Assembly: GCF_019805165.1 (NCBI RefSeq)
Contig: NZ_RWIJ01000102.1
Span: 62,001-126,000 of the forward strand
DNA: 64,000 nucleotides
Direction: 5' to 3'
Source of the DNA: Azospirillum sp. 412522
GTDB taxonomy: Bacteria; Pseudomonadota; Alphaproteobacteria; Azospirillales; Azospirillaceae
Both the position numbers and the translations under genes were made by a program. The notes under the pieces are model-generated. The model did not search any database, had not been told where the DNA came from, and worked only from the letters and a program-made list of their open reading frames with translations. Shown here in pieces: positions 43,460-52,447 of the stretch (its first letter is position 1; each line of letters opens with the position of its first letter).

Positions 43460-46400
43460 TTATCCGCCCCCTTTCAGCTGACCGTTTCCTGCCGGTTTCG
43501 GTGCTTTCGCAGCCGGGCTACCGTGGCTGGTTTTGCCGCTGTCACCCGCCTCACCCTTTGCCGTGTCGGCCATGTGCGGAGTATCGGCTGCACGCCCGGC
43601 CGCGGTGCTGGTGATCTTGCTCGCACCAGACACCTCTCCAGCAGCGGAAGCCAAGTTCCCGTTGCCGTTGGCCTTCTCGAGGGTGCTCACCAGTCGATCC
43701 AAGTCGCTTGGCTTGGAAAGGAGGGCTCCTTTGCCTGCATTGACGCCCATCTGCATAGTGTCTTTCGTATGAGTCTCAACGACGCCCACCGCGTTGGCCG
43801 CCTGGTGATGTTCACCGTCCCCGTCCGGCTGCGCTCCGAACCACCGTGCGACCCGATCAGGCACCTGGGTGATCAAGTTGAAGCTGCGGATCGCCAACTG
43901 GTAGTTCAGCACCGAGATGAGGATCACGTAAGTGACCACACCAATAAGCCCAACCGTGTTCCCTGAAGTGGCGGACGCCATCGCCGCATACACAGTCTTG
44001 GACAAGAACCAGACCATCGCCTCAAACACAAGAATGGAGAAGAACAGCCCGAACAAGGTCAGCGGGATTCGGAACAACAGGTTAAAAACAATGGAATAAC
44101 CAACCTTCTGAGGAGCATCCAGGAACTCCGCGCCGTCCATTCGGATGTGCATGAAGGCCCAGAGGGGTGCTGCGATCACTCCCTCGATCACCAAGATCAG
44201 CATGCCCATCACGGCGTACAGGAAGTGGATGAAGGGCATCATCGGCAGAACGTAGGCGTGGAAGACCGCCGCAAGCAGGAGAGCGACGGCAATCAGACCG
44301 AAGAACGTCGCGGCAAAGCCCGTCAGTTTTTCGGCCCCGCTCGGCATCAGCTTGCCGACGAAGTTGGACGCTGCTTCGGCAGCCGCACCCGCGACCGGAA
44401 CCTTCGAGATCAGCGCTCCACCCACGCCCAGGGCGGCGAGGATCATGAAGGCGGCGTTGAGGATGAGATGGCCGAAGTCGACCATGTGCTGAAGCGCTTG
44501 GCCGGTGCCCGGCTTCAGGACCGCTAGGCCAATCAGCCACTTCTGGAGCGCGCTGTCCGAGCTGCCGAACCATTCCAAAACACCGGCAATGCTGCCGCTG
44601 TTGTCGAACTGACCAGCGCGGGCGGCCGCAGTAGACAGAGAGGTCGTGGTCAATAGCTGCTTGTCCCACCAGCTACGCAGCTTCGGAAGCACACCCAAGA
44701 GTTCGTGGCCAAGCAGACGGTCAATCCCAATGCCATCCTTATACTGTGAGCCGGTGCTCCCGAAAGTCACCTCCGGCATCACGCCGACCAGGGACATCAC
44801 CTGCGCAGAAATTCGGCTGAGGGTCATATAGTAGGAGCCAGCAGACGCCCAGCCTGCCGTTCCCGCAACTGCCTTGAACTCGGTCAGGCTGACCTTGTTG
44901 ACACTGTCCACATAGGTCTGGACTGCCGTCGTCAGTGCGCTATCGTAGTGCGCCTTTGTCAGCAGAACCTGTTGGAAGATATCGTTTGCTCTTTCCTCAT
45001 TGGAAAGCCTGACAGCGACGGGACCGTTGGTGGTCATCATCCGTTGCGCGATGCTCCGCAGCTCGGCGCGCAGAGAATCGAGGGCGGCGTTCCGCGCCCC
45101 GTCCAGGTTCAGCACGTTCCGGTCGGCCGCTGGAGACTCCTTGCTCGAGCCAACCCGGATCGACCCGCAGACCCCGTAGTCCCAGACCAGATCCTGGACA
45201 GCCACGGGCTGCTGCGTCCCGGCCGTGATCGACGAATCCCAGAGGCTCACGGCGTCATGCCAGAGCTGGCTGGCGCCGCGGTAGATGCCGTTGTTCGTCA
45301 GTGTCATCGGCCCTGGTGTGGGCTCCCGCGGCCATTCCGGCGCGGGGACGCCTGAGCTGACGTTGGCGGACTCGCGCCGGACAGCCTCGAAGCAGACTTC
45401 AAGGAACATGAGGTCGCGGACCAGCGGGATGGTCTCTTGGAGGGCCGGATTGCTGATCTTCGCACCGGACAACCCGTCGAGAAACCCGGACCAGACCAGG
45501 TTTCCGAATTGGCCGCCGACCAGCGCAATCCAGACGACGAGTACCTGAAGGAGGCAATACCCCTTGGCGACCGGGGCAAGCGCGCCCACGCCATACATGA
45601 CGCGCATCGGTGCCCATACTTGGTGCCATCGCTGTCCAAGAACCTTTCCTTCGTGCGCCGTGGCAACGATTCCGATGATGGTGTGGTAGGACATCATCGC
45701 CGCGGAGCAGGCCATCAGCACGGCGATGAAAACCGAGAAACCGCTGGCGATCCCGTTTGCCAGCGGCGTGACTGTGCCGCCGACCGGACCAACACCCGGG
45801 AACACGAACGTGAGGAGTTGATACCAGAGGTCGTCGGTGTTGAGCGTGCGGAACAGCGCCATGATGATGTTCCCGCTGACCACCGGTTCGGCGTTCGGAG
45901 TAGCAGCAGCCACGGCGGCAGCGGGATTGCCCAGCATCATCGCGGCTGTGGCGCCGCTGATCATCAGCACCAGTGTGGCCGGGCCAGCGCCGGACAGCGG
46001 AGAAGCACCCTCCGGAGCTTCGGTCCACCATTCACTGGGCTGCCGAAGCCAGGATGCGAAGCCGTCGAGCCGACGTTTGCGCAGCTGAAAATTGTAAAAC
46101 GCTGCTCTGATCGCCAGGGCACCGAACGCCGGGATCGCCGCAAAGCAGGCGAGAAAGCTGATCCATTCCAGCAAGCCGGTGACATGGCCTCCGCCCACTG
46201 ACCCGACCGCGATAGCGAGCAGAGCGATGAGAGCGGCGAGGTAGAGCAGGAAATACCGGTGCGTGCACGCCTGGGCGGTGGTCAGGAAGTCGTCGGAACG
46301 GTCGTAGAACCGCTGGGCGACGTGGAAACGCTCGGCGGGATCCGTCGCCTGCGACGGCAACGGCGAGGCGATCTGGCGACCGAACGCTCCGCGGGCCAGC

Positions 46401-46624
46401 ACCCCGATGTTGGTGGCGGCTCCAGCCCAGAGCCCGTTGATGCTGCGCCATCCGGTTCCCAGGAGCCGTCCCTTGCCTCGCAACGCCCCTTTCCAATCGG
46501 ATCGCCACTCGTCGACGCCAAGGACATCGTCACGAACAAATGCGCGTGCTTCCCTTCGACCGCGGTCGAGGAATGCCTGGAGCCGCTGCTGGCTGCGTTC
46601 ATAGAGGGCCTGGAGCTTACTCAT
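43460..46624 (-). CDS. DotA/TraY-family membrane protein (type IVB transfer system)
   Basis: Protein of 1054 residues starting MSKLQALYERSQQRLQAFLD at the ATG at 46624. The N-terminal helices (FLLYLAALIALLAIAVGSVG) are followed by a large periplasmic-like region with MMSYHTIIGIVATAHEGKVL and a C-terminal helix cluster (FIHFLYAVMGMLILVIEGVI). This layout is that of DotA/TraY proteins, which link inner membrane and secretion channel in IncI-type conjugation or Dot/Icm systems. The tail is low-complexity (Ala/Gly/Lys). It overlaps its upstream partner by eight bases. No other tra/dot genes are in the window. Confidence 0.85.
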   Translation of the reverse strand: MSKLQALYERSQQRLQAFLDRGRREARAFVRDDVLGVDEWRSDWKGALRGKGRLLGTGWRSINGLWAGAATNIGVLARGAFGRQIASPLPSQATDPAERFHVAQRFYDRSDDFLTTAQACTHRYFLLYLAALIALLAIAVGSVGGGHVTGLLEWISFLACFAAIPAFGALAIRAAFYNFQLRKRRLDGFASWLRQPSEWWTEAPEGASPLSGAGPATLVLMISGATAAMMLGNPAAAVAAATPNAEPVVSGNIIMALFRTLNTDDLWYQLLTFVFPGVGPVGGTVTPLANGIASGFSVFIAVLMACSAAMMSYHTIIGIVATAHEGKVLGQRWHQVWAPMRVMYGVGALAPVAKGYCLLQVLVVWIALVGGQFGNLVWSGFLDGLSGAKISNPALQETIPLVRDLMFLEVCFEAVRRESANVSSGVPAPEWPREPTPGPMTLTNNGIYRGASQLWHDAVSLWDSSITAGTQQPVAVQDLVWDYGVCGSIRVGSSKESPAADRNVLNLDGARNAALDSLRAELRSIAQRMMTTNGPVAVRLSNEERANDIFQQVLLTKAHYDSALTTAVQTYVDSVNKVSLTEFKAVAGTAGWASAGSYYMTLSRISAQVMSLVGVMPEVTFGSTGSQYKDGIGIDRLLGHELLGVLPKLRSWWDKQLLTTTSLSTAAARAGQFDNSGSIAGVLEWFGSSDSALQKWLIGLAVLKPGTGQALQHMVDFGHLILNAAFMILAALGVGGALISKVPVAGAAAEAASNFVGKLMPSGAEKLTGFAATFFGLIAVALLLAAVFHAYVLPMMPFIHFLYAVMGMLILVIEGVIAAPLWAFMHIRMDGAEFLDAPQKVGYSIVFNLLFRIPLTLFGLFFSILVFEAMVWFLSKTVYAAMASATSGNTVGLIGVVTYVILISVLNYQLAIRSFNLITQVPDRVARWFGAQPDGDGEHHQAANAVGVVETHTKDTMQMGVNAGKGALLSKPSDLDRLVSTLEKANGNGNLASAAGEVSGASKITSTAAGRAADTPHMADTAKGEAGDSGKTSHGSPAAKAPKPAGNGQLKGGG

Positions 46625-47174
46625 TGGAAGCATCCTTGGCCGTGGGGCGCCGAACAAAAATCGCGGTGATGGGAAAATAGGGGCGACGGAGAGCCTCGAT
46701 CTCCTCGATCGAGCGGGCAACGAAACGGCTGATGCCCATGAGCACACCGAGTGCGAGGACTGCGTCTGCGGCGATCAGCAGAGGGGCTTGGAAGCCGTAG
46801 GCAGCCATCAGGAATGCCAGCAACCCGGTGGCCGCAAGGGTTGCTGTGACGATGTTCCCGATGGAAAGAGGCTCACGCCGGATGGCTTTCATCACCATGC
46901 GCGCGGATTGGTGCACCACGAGGATTGGCAGGAGGCCGGATGCCAGCACCAGCGCAAGCCCTATGCTCAGCTCGACGCTGAGGGCTGCCTGGACGATGGG
47001 CGGGGCAGCATCGACCAGCCAGGAGCTCATCAGCATAAGCGACGGCAGCTGCGGATAACCGGCCATCAACTCACCAGCGGTGAGCCACAGCAAACAAGCG
47101 AATGTAGCGGGTATGGACATCGCCATGCTCCACTTCGCACACCGCCTGATGAATGATGAAGCAATGACGATCAT
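46617..47174 (-). CDS. Membrane protein co-translated with the DotA/TraY-like protein
   Basis: Protein of 185 residues with about four membrane helices (near residues 18-38, 57-80, 103-125 and 128-148). It ends KDASNE and its TAA lies within the next gene's ATGAGTAA, so the two are translationally coupled. Position and size suggest a small transfer-system membrane component like those that precede traY in IncI plasmids, but the sequence itself is not recognised. Confidence 0.6.
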   Translation of the reverse strand: MIVIASSFIRRCAKWSMAMSIPATFACLLWLTAGELMAGYPQLPSLMLMSSWLVDAAPPIVQAALSVELSIGLALVLASGLLPILVVHQSARMVMKAIRREPLSIGNIVTATLAATGLLAFLMAAYGFQAPLLIAADAVLALGVLMGISRFVARSIEEIEALRRPYFPITAIFVRRPTAKDASNE

Positions 47175-47266
47175 CGGGATCTCCCCACGTATGGATTGGC
47201 TTCACAAATCAATGCTATGATCAGTTTCAAACATTCTGCAAGCATATCAGTGAAAAAGGTGGCGCT

Positions 47267-47668
47267 ATGACAAATATGTTTACTTTGCTTGGTGAGGCGC
47301 GCGCCCACGTAAACATTTTCACGCCTGTTCGGCTGCATGGTAGAACGGAGCGGCATTACAAAAATGTTTACGACGCCTTTGTTCGTGGAGCGTTGTCGCC
47401 GGAGACTGCTCCCAGCCGTGCAACTGCGGTGGCTTGGCGTAGCGCGATCAGGCACGGGGCTCTGCGACAGCTGGCGGCTGCTACCGAAGCGCTGGAGACG
47501 GCCCTGAGAGACGGTGGTCGCGCCGAGAGGGATGCGGCGGCCCTTGAGGTTGAGCGGTGCCTCGAACTCCTGCACCGGTTTCCCGCGATCCGGACGGGAC
47601 GCCGTCCACGGCCGAGCGACGTTCGGGGGCGACCGCGAGCAAGGCAGGGTGCGGAAATCACCGCCTGA
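47267..47668 (+). CDS. Hypothetical protein, possible autoregulated DNA-binding protein
   Basis: Protein of 133 residues, basic at both ends (GRTERHYKNVYDAFVRGALS; terminal GRRPRPSDVRGRPRARQG). An AGGTGG lies seven bases before the ATG. The central helices (RSAIRHGALRQLAAATEALE) are regular. Three copies of an AATGTTTAC-type motif occur within its first 105 bases, which suggests binding sites in its own coding region. No family was recognised. It is divergent from the DotA/TraY operon. Confidence 0.5.
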   Translation: MTNMFTLLGEARAHVNIFTPVRLHGRTERHYKNVYDAFVRGALSPETAPSRATAVAWRSAIRHGALRQLAAATEALETALRDGGRAERDAAALEVERCLELLHRFPAIRTGRRPRPSDVRGRPRARQGAEITA

Positions 47669-47764
47669 TTGACGGGAAACGTGCAGACCGCGGTCGCTGA
47701 GCATCGAATGTCCACTGTTCGATCTCGACCAGCGGCGTGACCGTCACGGGTGGATCCAGAAGGG

Positions 47765-47986
47765 TCAGCTCCCTGGCCATGGCCAACCTGATCTCGGGGG
47801 CGTCGTTTCATTGATGTTTGCCGGAGCGACCACCGACGGAGTCGGGTGGACGCGAGCAATCATCGTCCTCGCCCTATCAATCTTGCCGCCTACGGCTTCG
47901 AGCAGGCGTGCTCGGACCTGTGCTGCCTGCATCAACCCAGCTTTGTGGGTGGCTGCGGTGAGGCGGTCAGCGACCACCGCAATCAC
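47765..47986 (-). CDS. Small hypothetical protein
   Basis: Seventy-three residues from a GTG at 47986, preceded by GGAGGATCACA, a strong ribosome site with ideal spacing. The first 50 residues are a regular helix-rich sequence (VADRLTAATHKAGLMQAAQV, then RARLLEAVGGKIDRARTMIA). No family was recognised. Confidence 0.5.
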   Translation of the reverse strand: MIAVVADRLTAATHKAGLMQAAQVRARLLEAVGGKIDRARTMIARVHPTPSVVAPANINETTPPRSGWPWPGS

Positions 47987-48258
47987 TGTGATCCTCCGGC
48001 GATCAGGGGCGGCGAATTTGCATGGCGGCTATGCTGTGGCTTGGGCCTCCGCGGAGCGCCGCCTTGGGAGCGAGAAATCCTTTATACAACCTTAGGTGCA
48101 AGGAATTCCGCGCGGGTTTTCCTTCGGAGTCTGTCGAAATCCTTTCTTGTATCTAGAATTTTCCTTGTTAATCAATGATTTGACCCCATACCCACCTCGG
48201 TGGGATAGTGTTTGAACGGCACATCGGGGAGGCCGTAGAGGCAGATCGGAGGTTGTGT

Positions 48259-48627
48259 ATGCTGATTGATGACTTTATTGACGGGCTGATCGACGGCGTG
48301 GCGACGCGCCCCGGCAAGGCTCGCGCGATGTTCGACGTGGTGTTGGGTGGTCGTCGCTATCGTTCCGAAGCGATGGAGCGGGTGGCTGGCTACGAGTTCG
48401 GCCGCTCCCGGGACGACTTCCATTACACCGAGGAGGCCCTCTACCGGTCCGCCAAGGGGTCGTTCCTGCTGGTGGTCGAGGGCTGGCTGCACAGCACGGG
48501 TGACGGAACGTCGTACGGACACGCATACGCTCCGCTCGACCGCTCCCAGGCCATGTCCTGGCTGGAGTTCCGCGGGCGCCACGAGGCGCTGACCGAACTG
48601 TTCGGCGACGAGGTCGAGGACGCCTGA
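48259..48627 (+). CDS. Hypothetical protein
   Basis: Protein of 122 residues with a GGAGG eight bases before the ATG at 48259. Features: MLIDDFIDGLIDGVATRPG at the start, then GRRYRSEAMERVAGYEFGRS and LLVVEGWLHSTGDGTSYGH. It appears to be a small soluble alpha/beta protein, acidic at the C-terminus. Unrecognised family. A GC-rich hairpin follows. Confidence 0.55.
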   Translation: MLIDDFIDGLIDGVATRPGKARAMFDVVLGGRRYRSEAMERVAGYEFGRSRDDFHYTEEALYRSAKGSFLLVVEGWLHSTGDGTSYGHAYAPLDRSQAMSWLEFRGRHEALTELFGDEVEDA

Positions 48628-48645
48628 CAGCTTTCTGGGGTGACC

Positions 48646-48665
48646 GGGGCGGCTTCTGCCGCCCC
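48646..48665 (+). terminator. GC-rich hairpin after the gene at 48259
   Basis: GGGGCGGC (48646-48653) and GCCGCCCC (48658-48665) form an 8-bp stem with a TTCT loop. It lies 19 bases after a stop codon. The T-run is poor, so termination efficiency is uncertain. Confidence 0.55.
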
Positions 48666-48729
48666 TTCGCGTGAGGCACTCATGCAGTCGGTTCTGGCAA
48701 GGTCTCCCAGAACGGAGCGGAGGGCAGTA

Positions 48730-49119
48730 ATGATGAAGATTAGAGCGAACACGGCGTTCGGGCGGCTGGAGGTTCGCCGCGCGGACGGGACGAGCCCCGG
48801 CGACATCCCGGCCTGGGTGATCGACGAGCCCGACTTCCTGCGCCAGCTTCTGCGCTTTGCCGAGGCGGGCGGGGCGCGCTACGCCGTGGATCACGAGGAC
48901 GATGATGGCTTCATCGTGGAACCGCCCGTTCGGCCTCCGGTTGCGCGGACCGAGACCGCGGGCGTCTCGGCCGAGGAACTGGCGGAGATGGCGCGCTGCC
49001 TGGAATGGGCGTGCCGGTTCGCCCGTGGTTCCCATGATGCCGATCCCAGCTTGCAGAATGGGGTGTTCCGGAAGCGCCTGGCAGATTGCGAAGCGATCCT
49101 TGCGCGGGTAGCTGGGTGA
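48730..49119 (+). CDS. Hypothetical protein
   Basis: Protein of 129 residues from the ATG at 48730 (a second ATG follows), with GGAGG seven bases upstream. The start MKIRANTAFGRLEVRRADGT is beta-like and is followed by an acidic segment RYAVDHEDDDGFIVEP. The C-terminus is helical (EELAEMARCLEWACRFARGS). No family was recognised. It has the same orientation as the preceding small gene and could be co-transcribed by read-through. Confidence 0.5.
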   Translation: MMKIRANTAFGRLEVRRADGTSPGDIPAWVIDEPDFLRQLLRFAEAGGARYAVDHEDDDGFIVEPPVRPPVARTETAGVSAEELAEMARCLEWACRFARGSHDADPSLQNGVFRKRLADCEAILARVAG

Positions 49120-49648
49120 ATTTAGTCGCCGGTCCGGGGCGCCCGGAAATCTGGAGCATCGGATCGGGGCAATGGTCCCGCGGCAAATCCCGCATTAGGA
49201 AATGGCGTTGCCCCTCTCGGCAGGCAGGTCTTCTCCGAGGGGAGGGGGCACGCCGGTCCGTCCTGTGGCGGCGGTGATGGTCACGCCGCCAAGCTGACCG
49301 CCTCCTGTCGGCAGACAGCTTCTCGCGCCATGCAGTCAAGCGAGCCTATCAGCGGGCAACGAGCAGCCCGGGAATCAGGCTTCCCGATTCTCAGATAGTT
49401 GAATGCGTATCCATGGCATTGCCCAAATAAATTTACTCTCGTGAGAAAGTTATTATTCTTGCTTCTTCGAAATGTTTTCGTAGTGAATTCTAAAGGAAGG
49501 TGGCTGAGAAAAATCTTTGTCAACAGGTATGACGTGCAACAAGCTGATTTAAGCTTATTATTATTATGAGTGGCGTGGAATTTTATTGACAACAGGTTGG
49601 ATGCGATCTACCCCTATTGAGGTAACCCACTCAGTAGAGGCAACTCGA
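49120..49648. other. Intergenic region, partly AT-rich
   Basis: About 530 bases. GCCCCTCTCGG near 49209 and CCGAGGGG near 49235 form an imperfect GC hairpin. From 49380 to 49600 the sequence is AT-rich and presumably contains the promoter for the gene at 49649. No gene was recognised. Confidence 0.4.
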
Positions 49649-49930
49649 ATGAGCGAAACAATTGTGAGGGTGACGCGGGTGATCGAGGTCAGCCCGGACG
49701 GCGCCGAGGTGGATGTTACTCATGAGTTGGAGGGTGAGGTTCTCGAGTACATCAAGTCGGCTCGGAAGGGCTTTGGACTGAGTGATGACGAGATCGAGCT
49801 GGATCTGATCGCTCATTTCGATCGCAAGTCCTGTCCTCGCTGCTACGACGATGTCGAAATCATCGGCGACACAGTGCGCCTGCATGCTTTCGATGTGGGT
49901 GATGAAGAAGACTGGCGCTCGCTCCTCTGA
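49649..49930 (+). CDS. Small acidic hypothetical protein with a CxxC pair
   Basis: Protein of 93 residues, acidic. It contains VTRVIEVSPDGAEVDVTHEL, then KSCPRCYDDVEIIGDTVRLH; CPRC could bind a metal. GAGG lies nine bases before the ATG at 49649. An upstream ATG at 49586 is less likely. No family was recognised. Confidence 0.5.
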   Translation: MSETIVRVTRVIEVSPDGAEVDVTHELEGEVLEYIKSARKGFGLSDDEIELDLIAHFDRKSCPRCYDDVEIIGDTVRLHAFDVGDEEDWRSLL

Positions 49931-50075
49931 ACGCGCACATCTGCGCCGTAAAGACGGCACCGGCCGGTGGTCGATCAAAGTAATCTGAAACAGATTTTTA
50001 TAGTGAAGCCCAAGCAAACGGTTTGCTGGATTCCTCTGTCAAAGGATAGCTGCGCCCTGCGCAGGAGGCAAAGAC

Positions 50076-51089
50076 ATGTCCAAGACTTGGATTGACTGGT
50101 ATATCTCTGGATATGCTGAAAGGACTCGTGCGGCCGCTAATGCGGATGCCATCGGTCAGTTCATTGCAACAACAATGCGCGAACTCTATGGTATCCAAGT
50201 GGATAAGCTGACTGATATTGAGGCGTTCAAGCTGATTGTGCCGCTCCAGTCCAGCTTCAGCATCCTCAACTATGACCCGGGCGCATTTGACCCCGATGAC
50301 TTGGTCGGAAACTCAAACGCTTTCTTGCAGTTTCTGTGGCCGTTCGCTTTGTCTCTGGACGACCGCAAGAAGGGCGTGGAGGCAGCCCCTAAGTCCAGAA
50401 CCCTGGCGATCCAGCCCTCACGTGAGCTTGTTGCATTGCTCTCGCAAGCGAAAGCTCCGGCCGATCAATGCACCATGCTCAGCGGCGATCTGCTGACTGT
50501 GTCGTTGTACATCGACCTTCCTCATGGATCACTGCTGGTCGGAGATCTGGGAGTTCGTGCGATCTTCACCCGGCCATCCCAGCGGCATGGTTCAGTAGCC
50601 CTGTGTGCGATTCTGTGTGTCCCTGGCTCCAACCGGCTTGCGGGTCGCTTGATGTGGGTTGCGGGACAGGGGGAGGCTAACGGACTCGTGTCGACCGACG
50701 TTGACAAGACGCTGCTGGCCGAGCAGGTCGAAGACTTCCTGAGCCTGCTCCTGCTGTACCGGCAGCATGCCGATAACGCGCAGCGTGGGCGGCTTCCCCG
50801 CATGACCCGTGAGATGGCGGCGTCCCGCAAGGCCCGCCAACACCATAAGAAGGTCAGTCTTTTCACGGTCGAGACCCTGGCGCCGCCCCTGGATCGCTTC
50901 GGCCGTCGCCATTCCCTTGGAGCAGGCGGCTGGCAGCTTGGCTGGCGCTCTTCTGTAGCTGGACACTTCAAGATGCAGCCGCATGGCCCTGGCCGCTCGC
51001 TCCGGAAGCTGATCTTCGTCGACGCCTACGAACGCGGTCCGGATGACGGACCTCGGAAGCATCGTCTGGAGCGCTTGTCCAACCCGTAA
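50076..51089 (+). CDS. Hypothetical protein, mobile-element type
   Basis: Protein of 337 residues with AGGAGG seven bases before the ATG. The C-terminal part (SSVAGHFKMQPHGPGRSLRK, then LIFVDAYERGPDDG) resembles the ending of a broadly distributed plasmid/phage family that includes AcrVA2-like proteins; this similarity is remembered only and uncertain. The middle contains LVGDLGVRAIFTRPSQRHGS. No enzymatic motif was seen. No cas gene is in this window. It stands as a single-gene unit. Confidence 0.55.
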   Translation: MSKTWIDWYISGYAERTRAAANADAIGQFIATTMRELYGIQVDKLTDIEAFKLIVPLQSSFSILNYDPGAFDPDDLVGNSNAFLQFLWPFALSLDDRKKGVEAAPKSRTLAIQPSRELVALLSQAKAPADQCTMLSGDLLTVSLYIDLPHGSLLVGDLGVRAIFTRPSQRHGSVALCAILCVPGSNRLAGRLMWVAGQGEANGLVSTDVDKTLLAEQVEDFLSLLLLYRQHADNAQRGRLPRMTREMAASRKARQHHKKVSLFTVETLAPPLDRFGRRHSLGAGGWQLGWRSSVAGHFKMQPHGPGRSLRKLIFVDAYERGPDDGPRKHRLERLSNP

Positions 51090-51333
51090 GTCTGGGGCGA
51101 GGCGGCCAAGCGATCGCACTGCCCAGGCAACGTGTCGGCGTCGACCGCGCGGGCACGCAACCTGGACTGCGGTGTCACATTTGCCGCCCTTTGCGTCTCG
51201 GTGCATCACCTTGAGGGTCGCCCTCGCCGCGACAAGGTCCAACGACCACTCCTATCCTCGATCGTCGGCGATCCGCCCCGCGAAGCGACCATAATGCGGT
51301 CAGGGTGCCCGGGTTGATCTGAAGGAGGCGGCG

Positions 51334-51597
51334 GTGAGCGAGATCAGGGAAATTCTGAGGACGATGATCTGGACCGACAGCCTGCCGGACCACGCTTGGC
51401 CGCGTCCGAGTGACCAGGCGTACCGGTAGGAGATGATGCGCCTGCGGTCGCTGCTGGAGGCCGCCCCAGAGGATACGGAACTCGAGCCACTGAGCTCGAT
51501 GGTCCTTGCCGTCGAGGTCGGATCCGAAGCGTACATGGATGCGTTGACAGCCGTCTCCGATGCCCTGGGCTCCGAACTGGGCCGAGCGCCGCAATGA
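51334..51597 (+). pseudogene. Small gene interrupted by an in-frame TAG
   Basis: GGAGG (51324-51328) is followed by a GTG at 51334 that begins VSEIREILRTMIWTDSLPDH. At codon 32 an in-frame TAG (51427-51429) occurs. The same frame then continues with convincing protein (EMMRLRSLLEAAPEDTELEP, then AVEVGSEAYMDALTAVSDAL) to a TGA at 51595-51597. Both halves have the same frame and codon character. A recent nonsense mutation is the simplest explanation; re-initiation at the ATG codons directly after the TAG is possible. Confidence 0.55.
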
Positions 51598-51798
51598 CCG
51601 AGCGGGGCGGCCGAACGAGGATGGTGCGCGCTCGCTCAACTTTGGGACCCGTTCGAGCCGTTGAAGCCACTGCTGACCGTCGAGACGGACTGGACCAACG
51701 CCAGTCAGGTATCGTCAGGCACCGGCTGCCGTCCCGACCATATGGTAATGTCGGCGCCTGCCTGGGCGCCGACATCATCGCATTCCCAGGTGCCGTTG

Positions 51799-51828
51799 CG
51801 ACGACATGGTGAGGTTACCACGTCGTCG
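51799..51828 (+). repeat. Hairpin element copy E
   Basis: CGACGAC (51799-51805) and GTCGTCG (51822-51828) are perfect arms around ATGGTGAGGTTACCAC. Confidence 0.65.
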
Positions 51829-51910
51829 GATGCCGCGGTCGGCACTATCCCCAAACCAGAGAAAACAACGCTTTGGCCGCATCCGACGCCATCAGCCGGT
51901 GCGCCGACAC

Positions 51911-51938
51911 GACGACATGGTGAGGTCGTCACCTCACC
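51911..51938 (+). repeat. Hairpin element copy F
   Basis: GACGAC (51911-51916) can pair with GTCGTC (51925-51930) around ATGGTGAG. Alternatively GGTGAGGT (51919-51926) pairs with ACCTCACC (51931-51938). The two folds are mutually exclusive. Confidence 0.6.
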
Positions 51939-51965
51939 GGTCACCGACATCACCGAGCGCTGGGC

Positions 51966-51995
51966 CGACGGCATGTTGAAGTCACCACATCGTCG
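51966..51995 (+). repeat. Hairpin element copy G
   Basis: CGACGGCATGTTGAAGTCAC begins at 51966, with CGTCG-type bases following at about 51991. The core has AAG in place of AGG. Confidence 0.5.
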
Positions 51996-52208
51996 TCTCC
52001 CCAGGAAACGGTCAGAAGATCCGCTGAAGCGCCGGAACCGGTGCAGGAGACAGCGTCCGCCCCAGCGCACCGGCCGCCACTGCGCAGGCGGAGATCACGA
52101 AGGATGTAACGCCGTCCCGAGCCTGTCCTCGTGGTGCTCCACGAAAGCTATAGCCTGGCCCCGGCGGCGCGCCCGCTCTGGAAATCTCCCCGGATACGGT
52201 CCGGACAG

Positions 52209-52433
52209 TCACCGTTGGCCAGGCTCTCGACATTGGGGCGCGGCGGATGGGGCGGTGATGAGGAGGTCCTTGGCCGCCTGCGACACAGCCCAGCGGATCA
52301 GCACGCCTTCGATCGGGTCGTCGTGGGCCACGAGCCGAGAGGTCTGCTTGATCCTGGCGCGAGCCAAGTCGTCGACCTCCCGCGTGTTGAGCGCGAGCAG
52401 GTAGCCGAGGCCTTGCACGGTGAGATGGATCAA
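52209..52433 (-). CDS. Small hypothetical protein
   Basis: Up to 74 residues from a TTG at 52433 (IHLTVQGLGYLLALNTREVD, then LVAHDDPIEGVLIRWAVSQA). The sequence is protein-like, but the start has no ribosome site. It follows the replicase fragment on the same strand by about 15 bases and may be a plasmid-maintenance gene or a remnant. Confidence 0.35.
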   Translation of the reverse strand: MIHLTVQGLGYLLALNTREVDDLARARIKQTSRLVAHDDPIEGVLIRWAVSQAAKDLLITAPSAAPQCREPGQR

Positions 52434-52447
52434 ACTGCACTGGAGCG

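Larger units (their letters stand above)
51598..52208. other. Gene-poor region with three hairpin elements
   Basis: About 600 bases with no convincing gene. Copies E, F and G of the hairpin family occur between 51799 and 51997. Confidence 0.45.

Noticed and set aside
48172..49035. A 287-codon minus-strand frame opposite two small genes.
   Set aside because: The plus-strand genes have strong ribosome sites and better composition; the antisense frame is a shadow.
51799..51997. Interpreting hairpin copies E-G as replication iterons of the nearby replicase fragment.
   Set aside because: The same element recurs at 31, 60 and 61 kb away from any replicase gene, the spacing is irregular and the stems vary, unlike iterons.
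51344..52404. Overlapping open frames through the hairpin region at 51.8-52.0 kb.
   Set aside because: They run through palindromic elements and show no consistent codon bias or motif.
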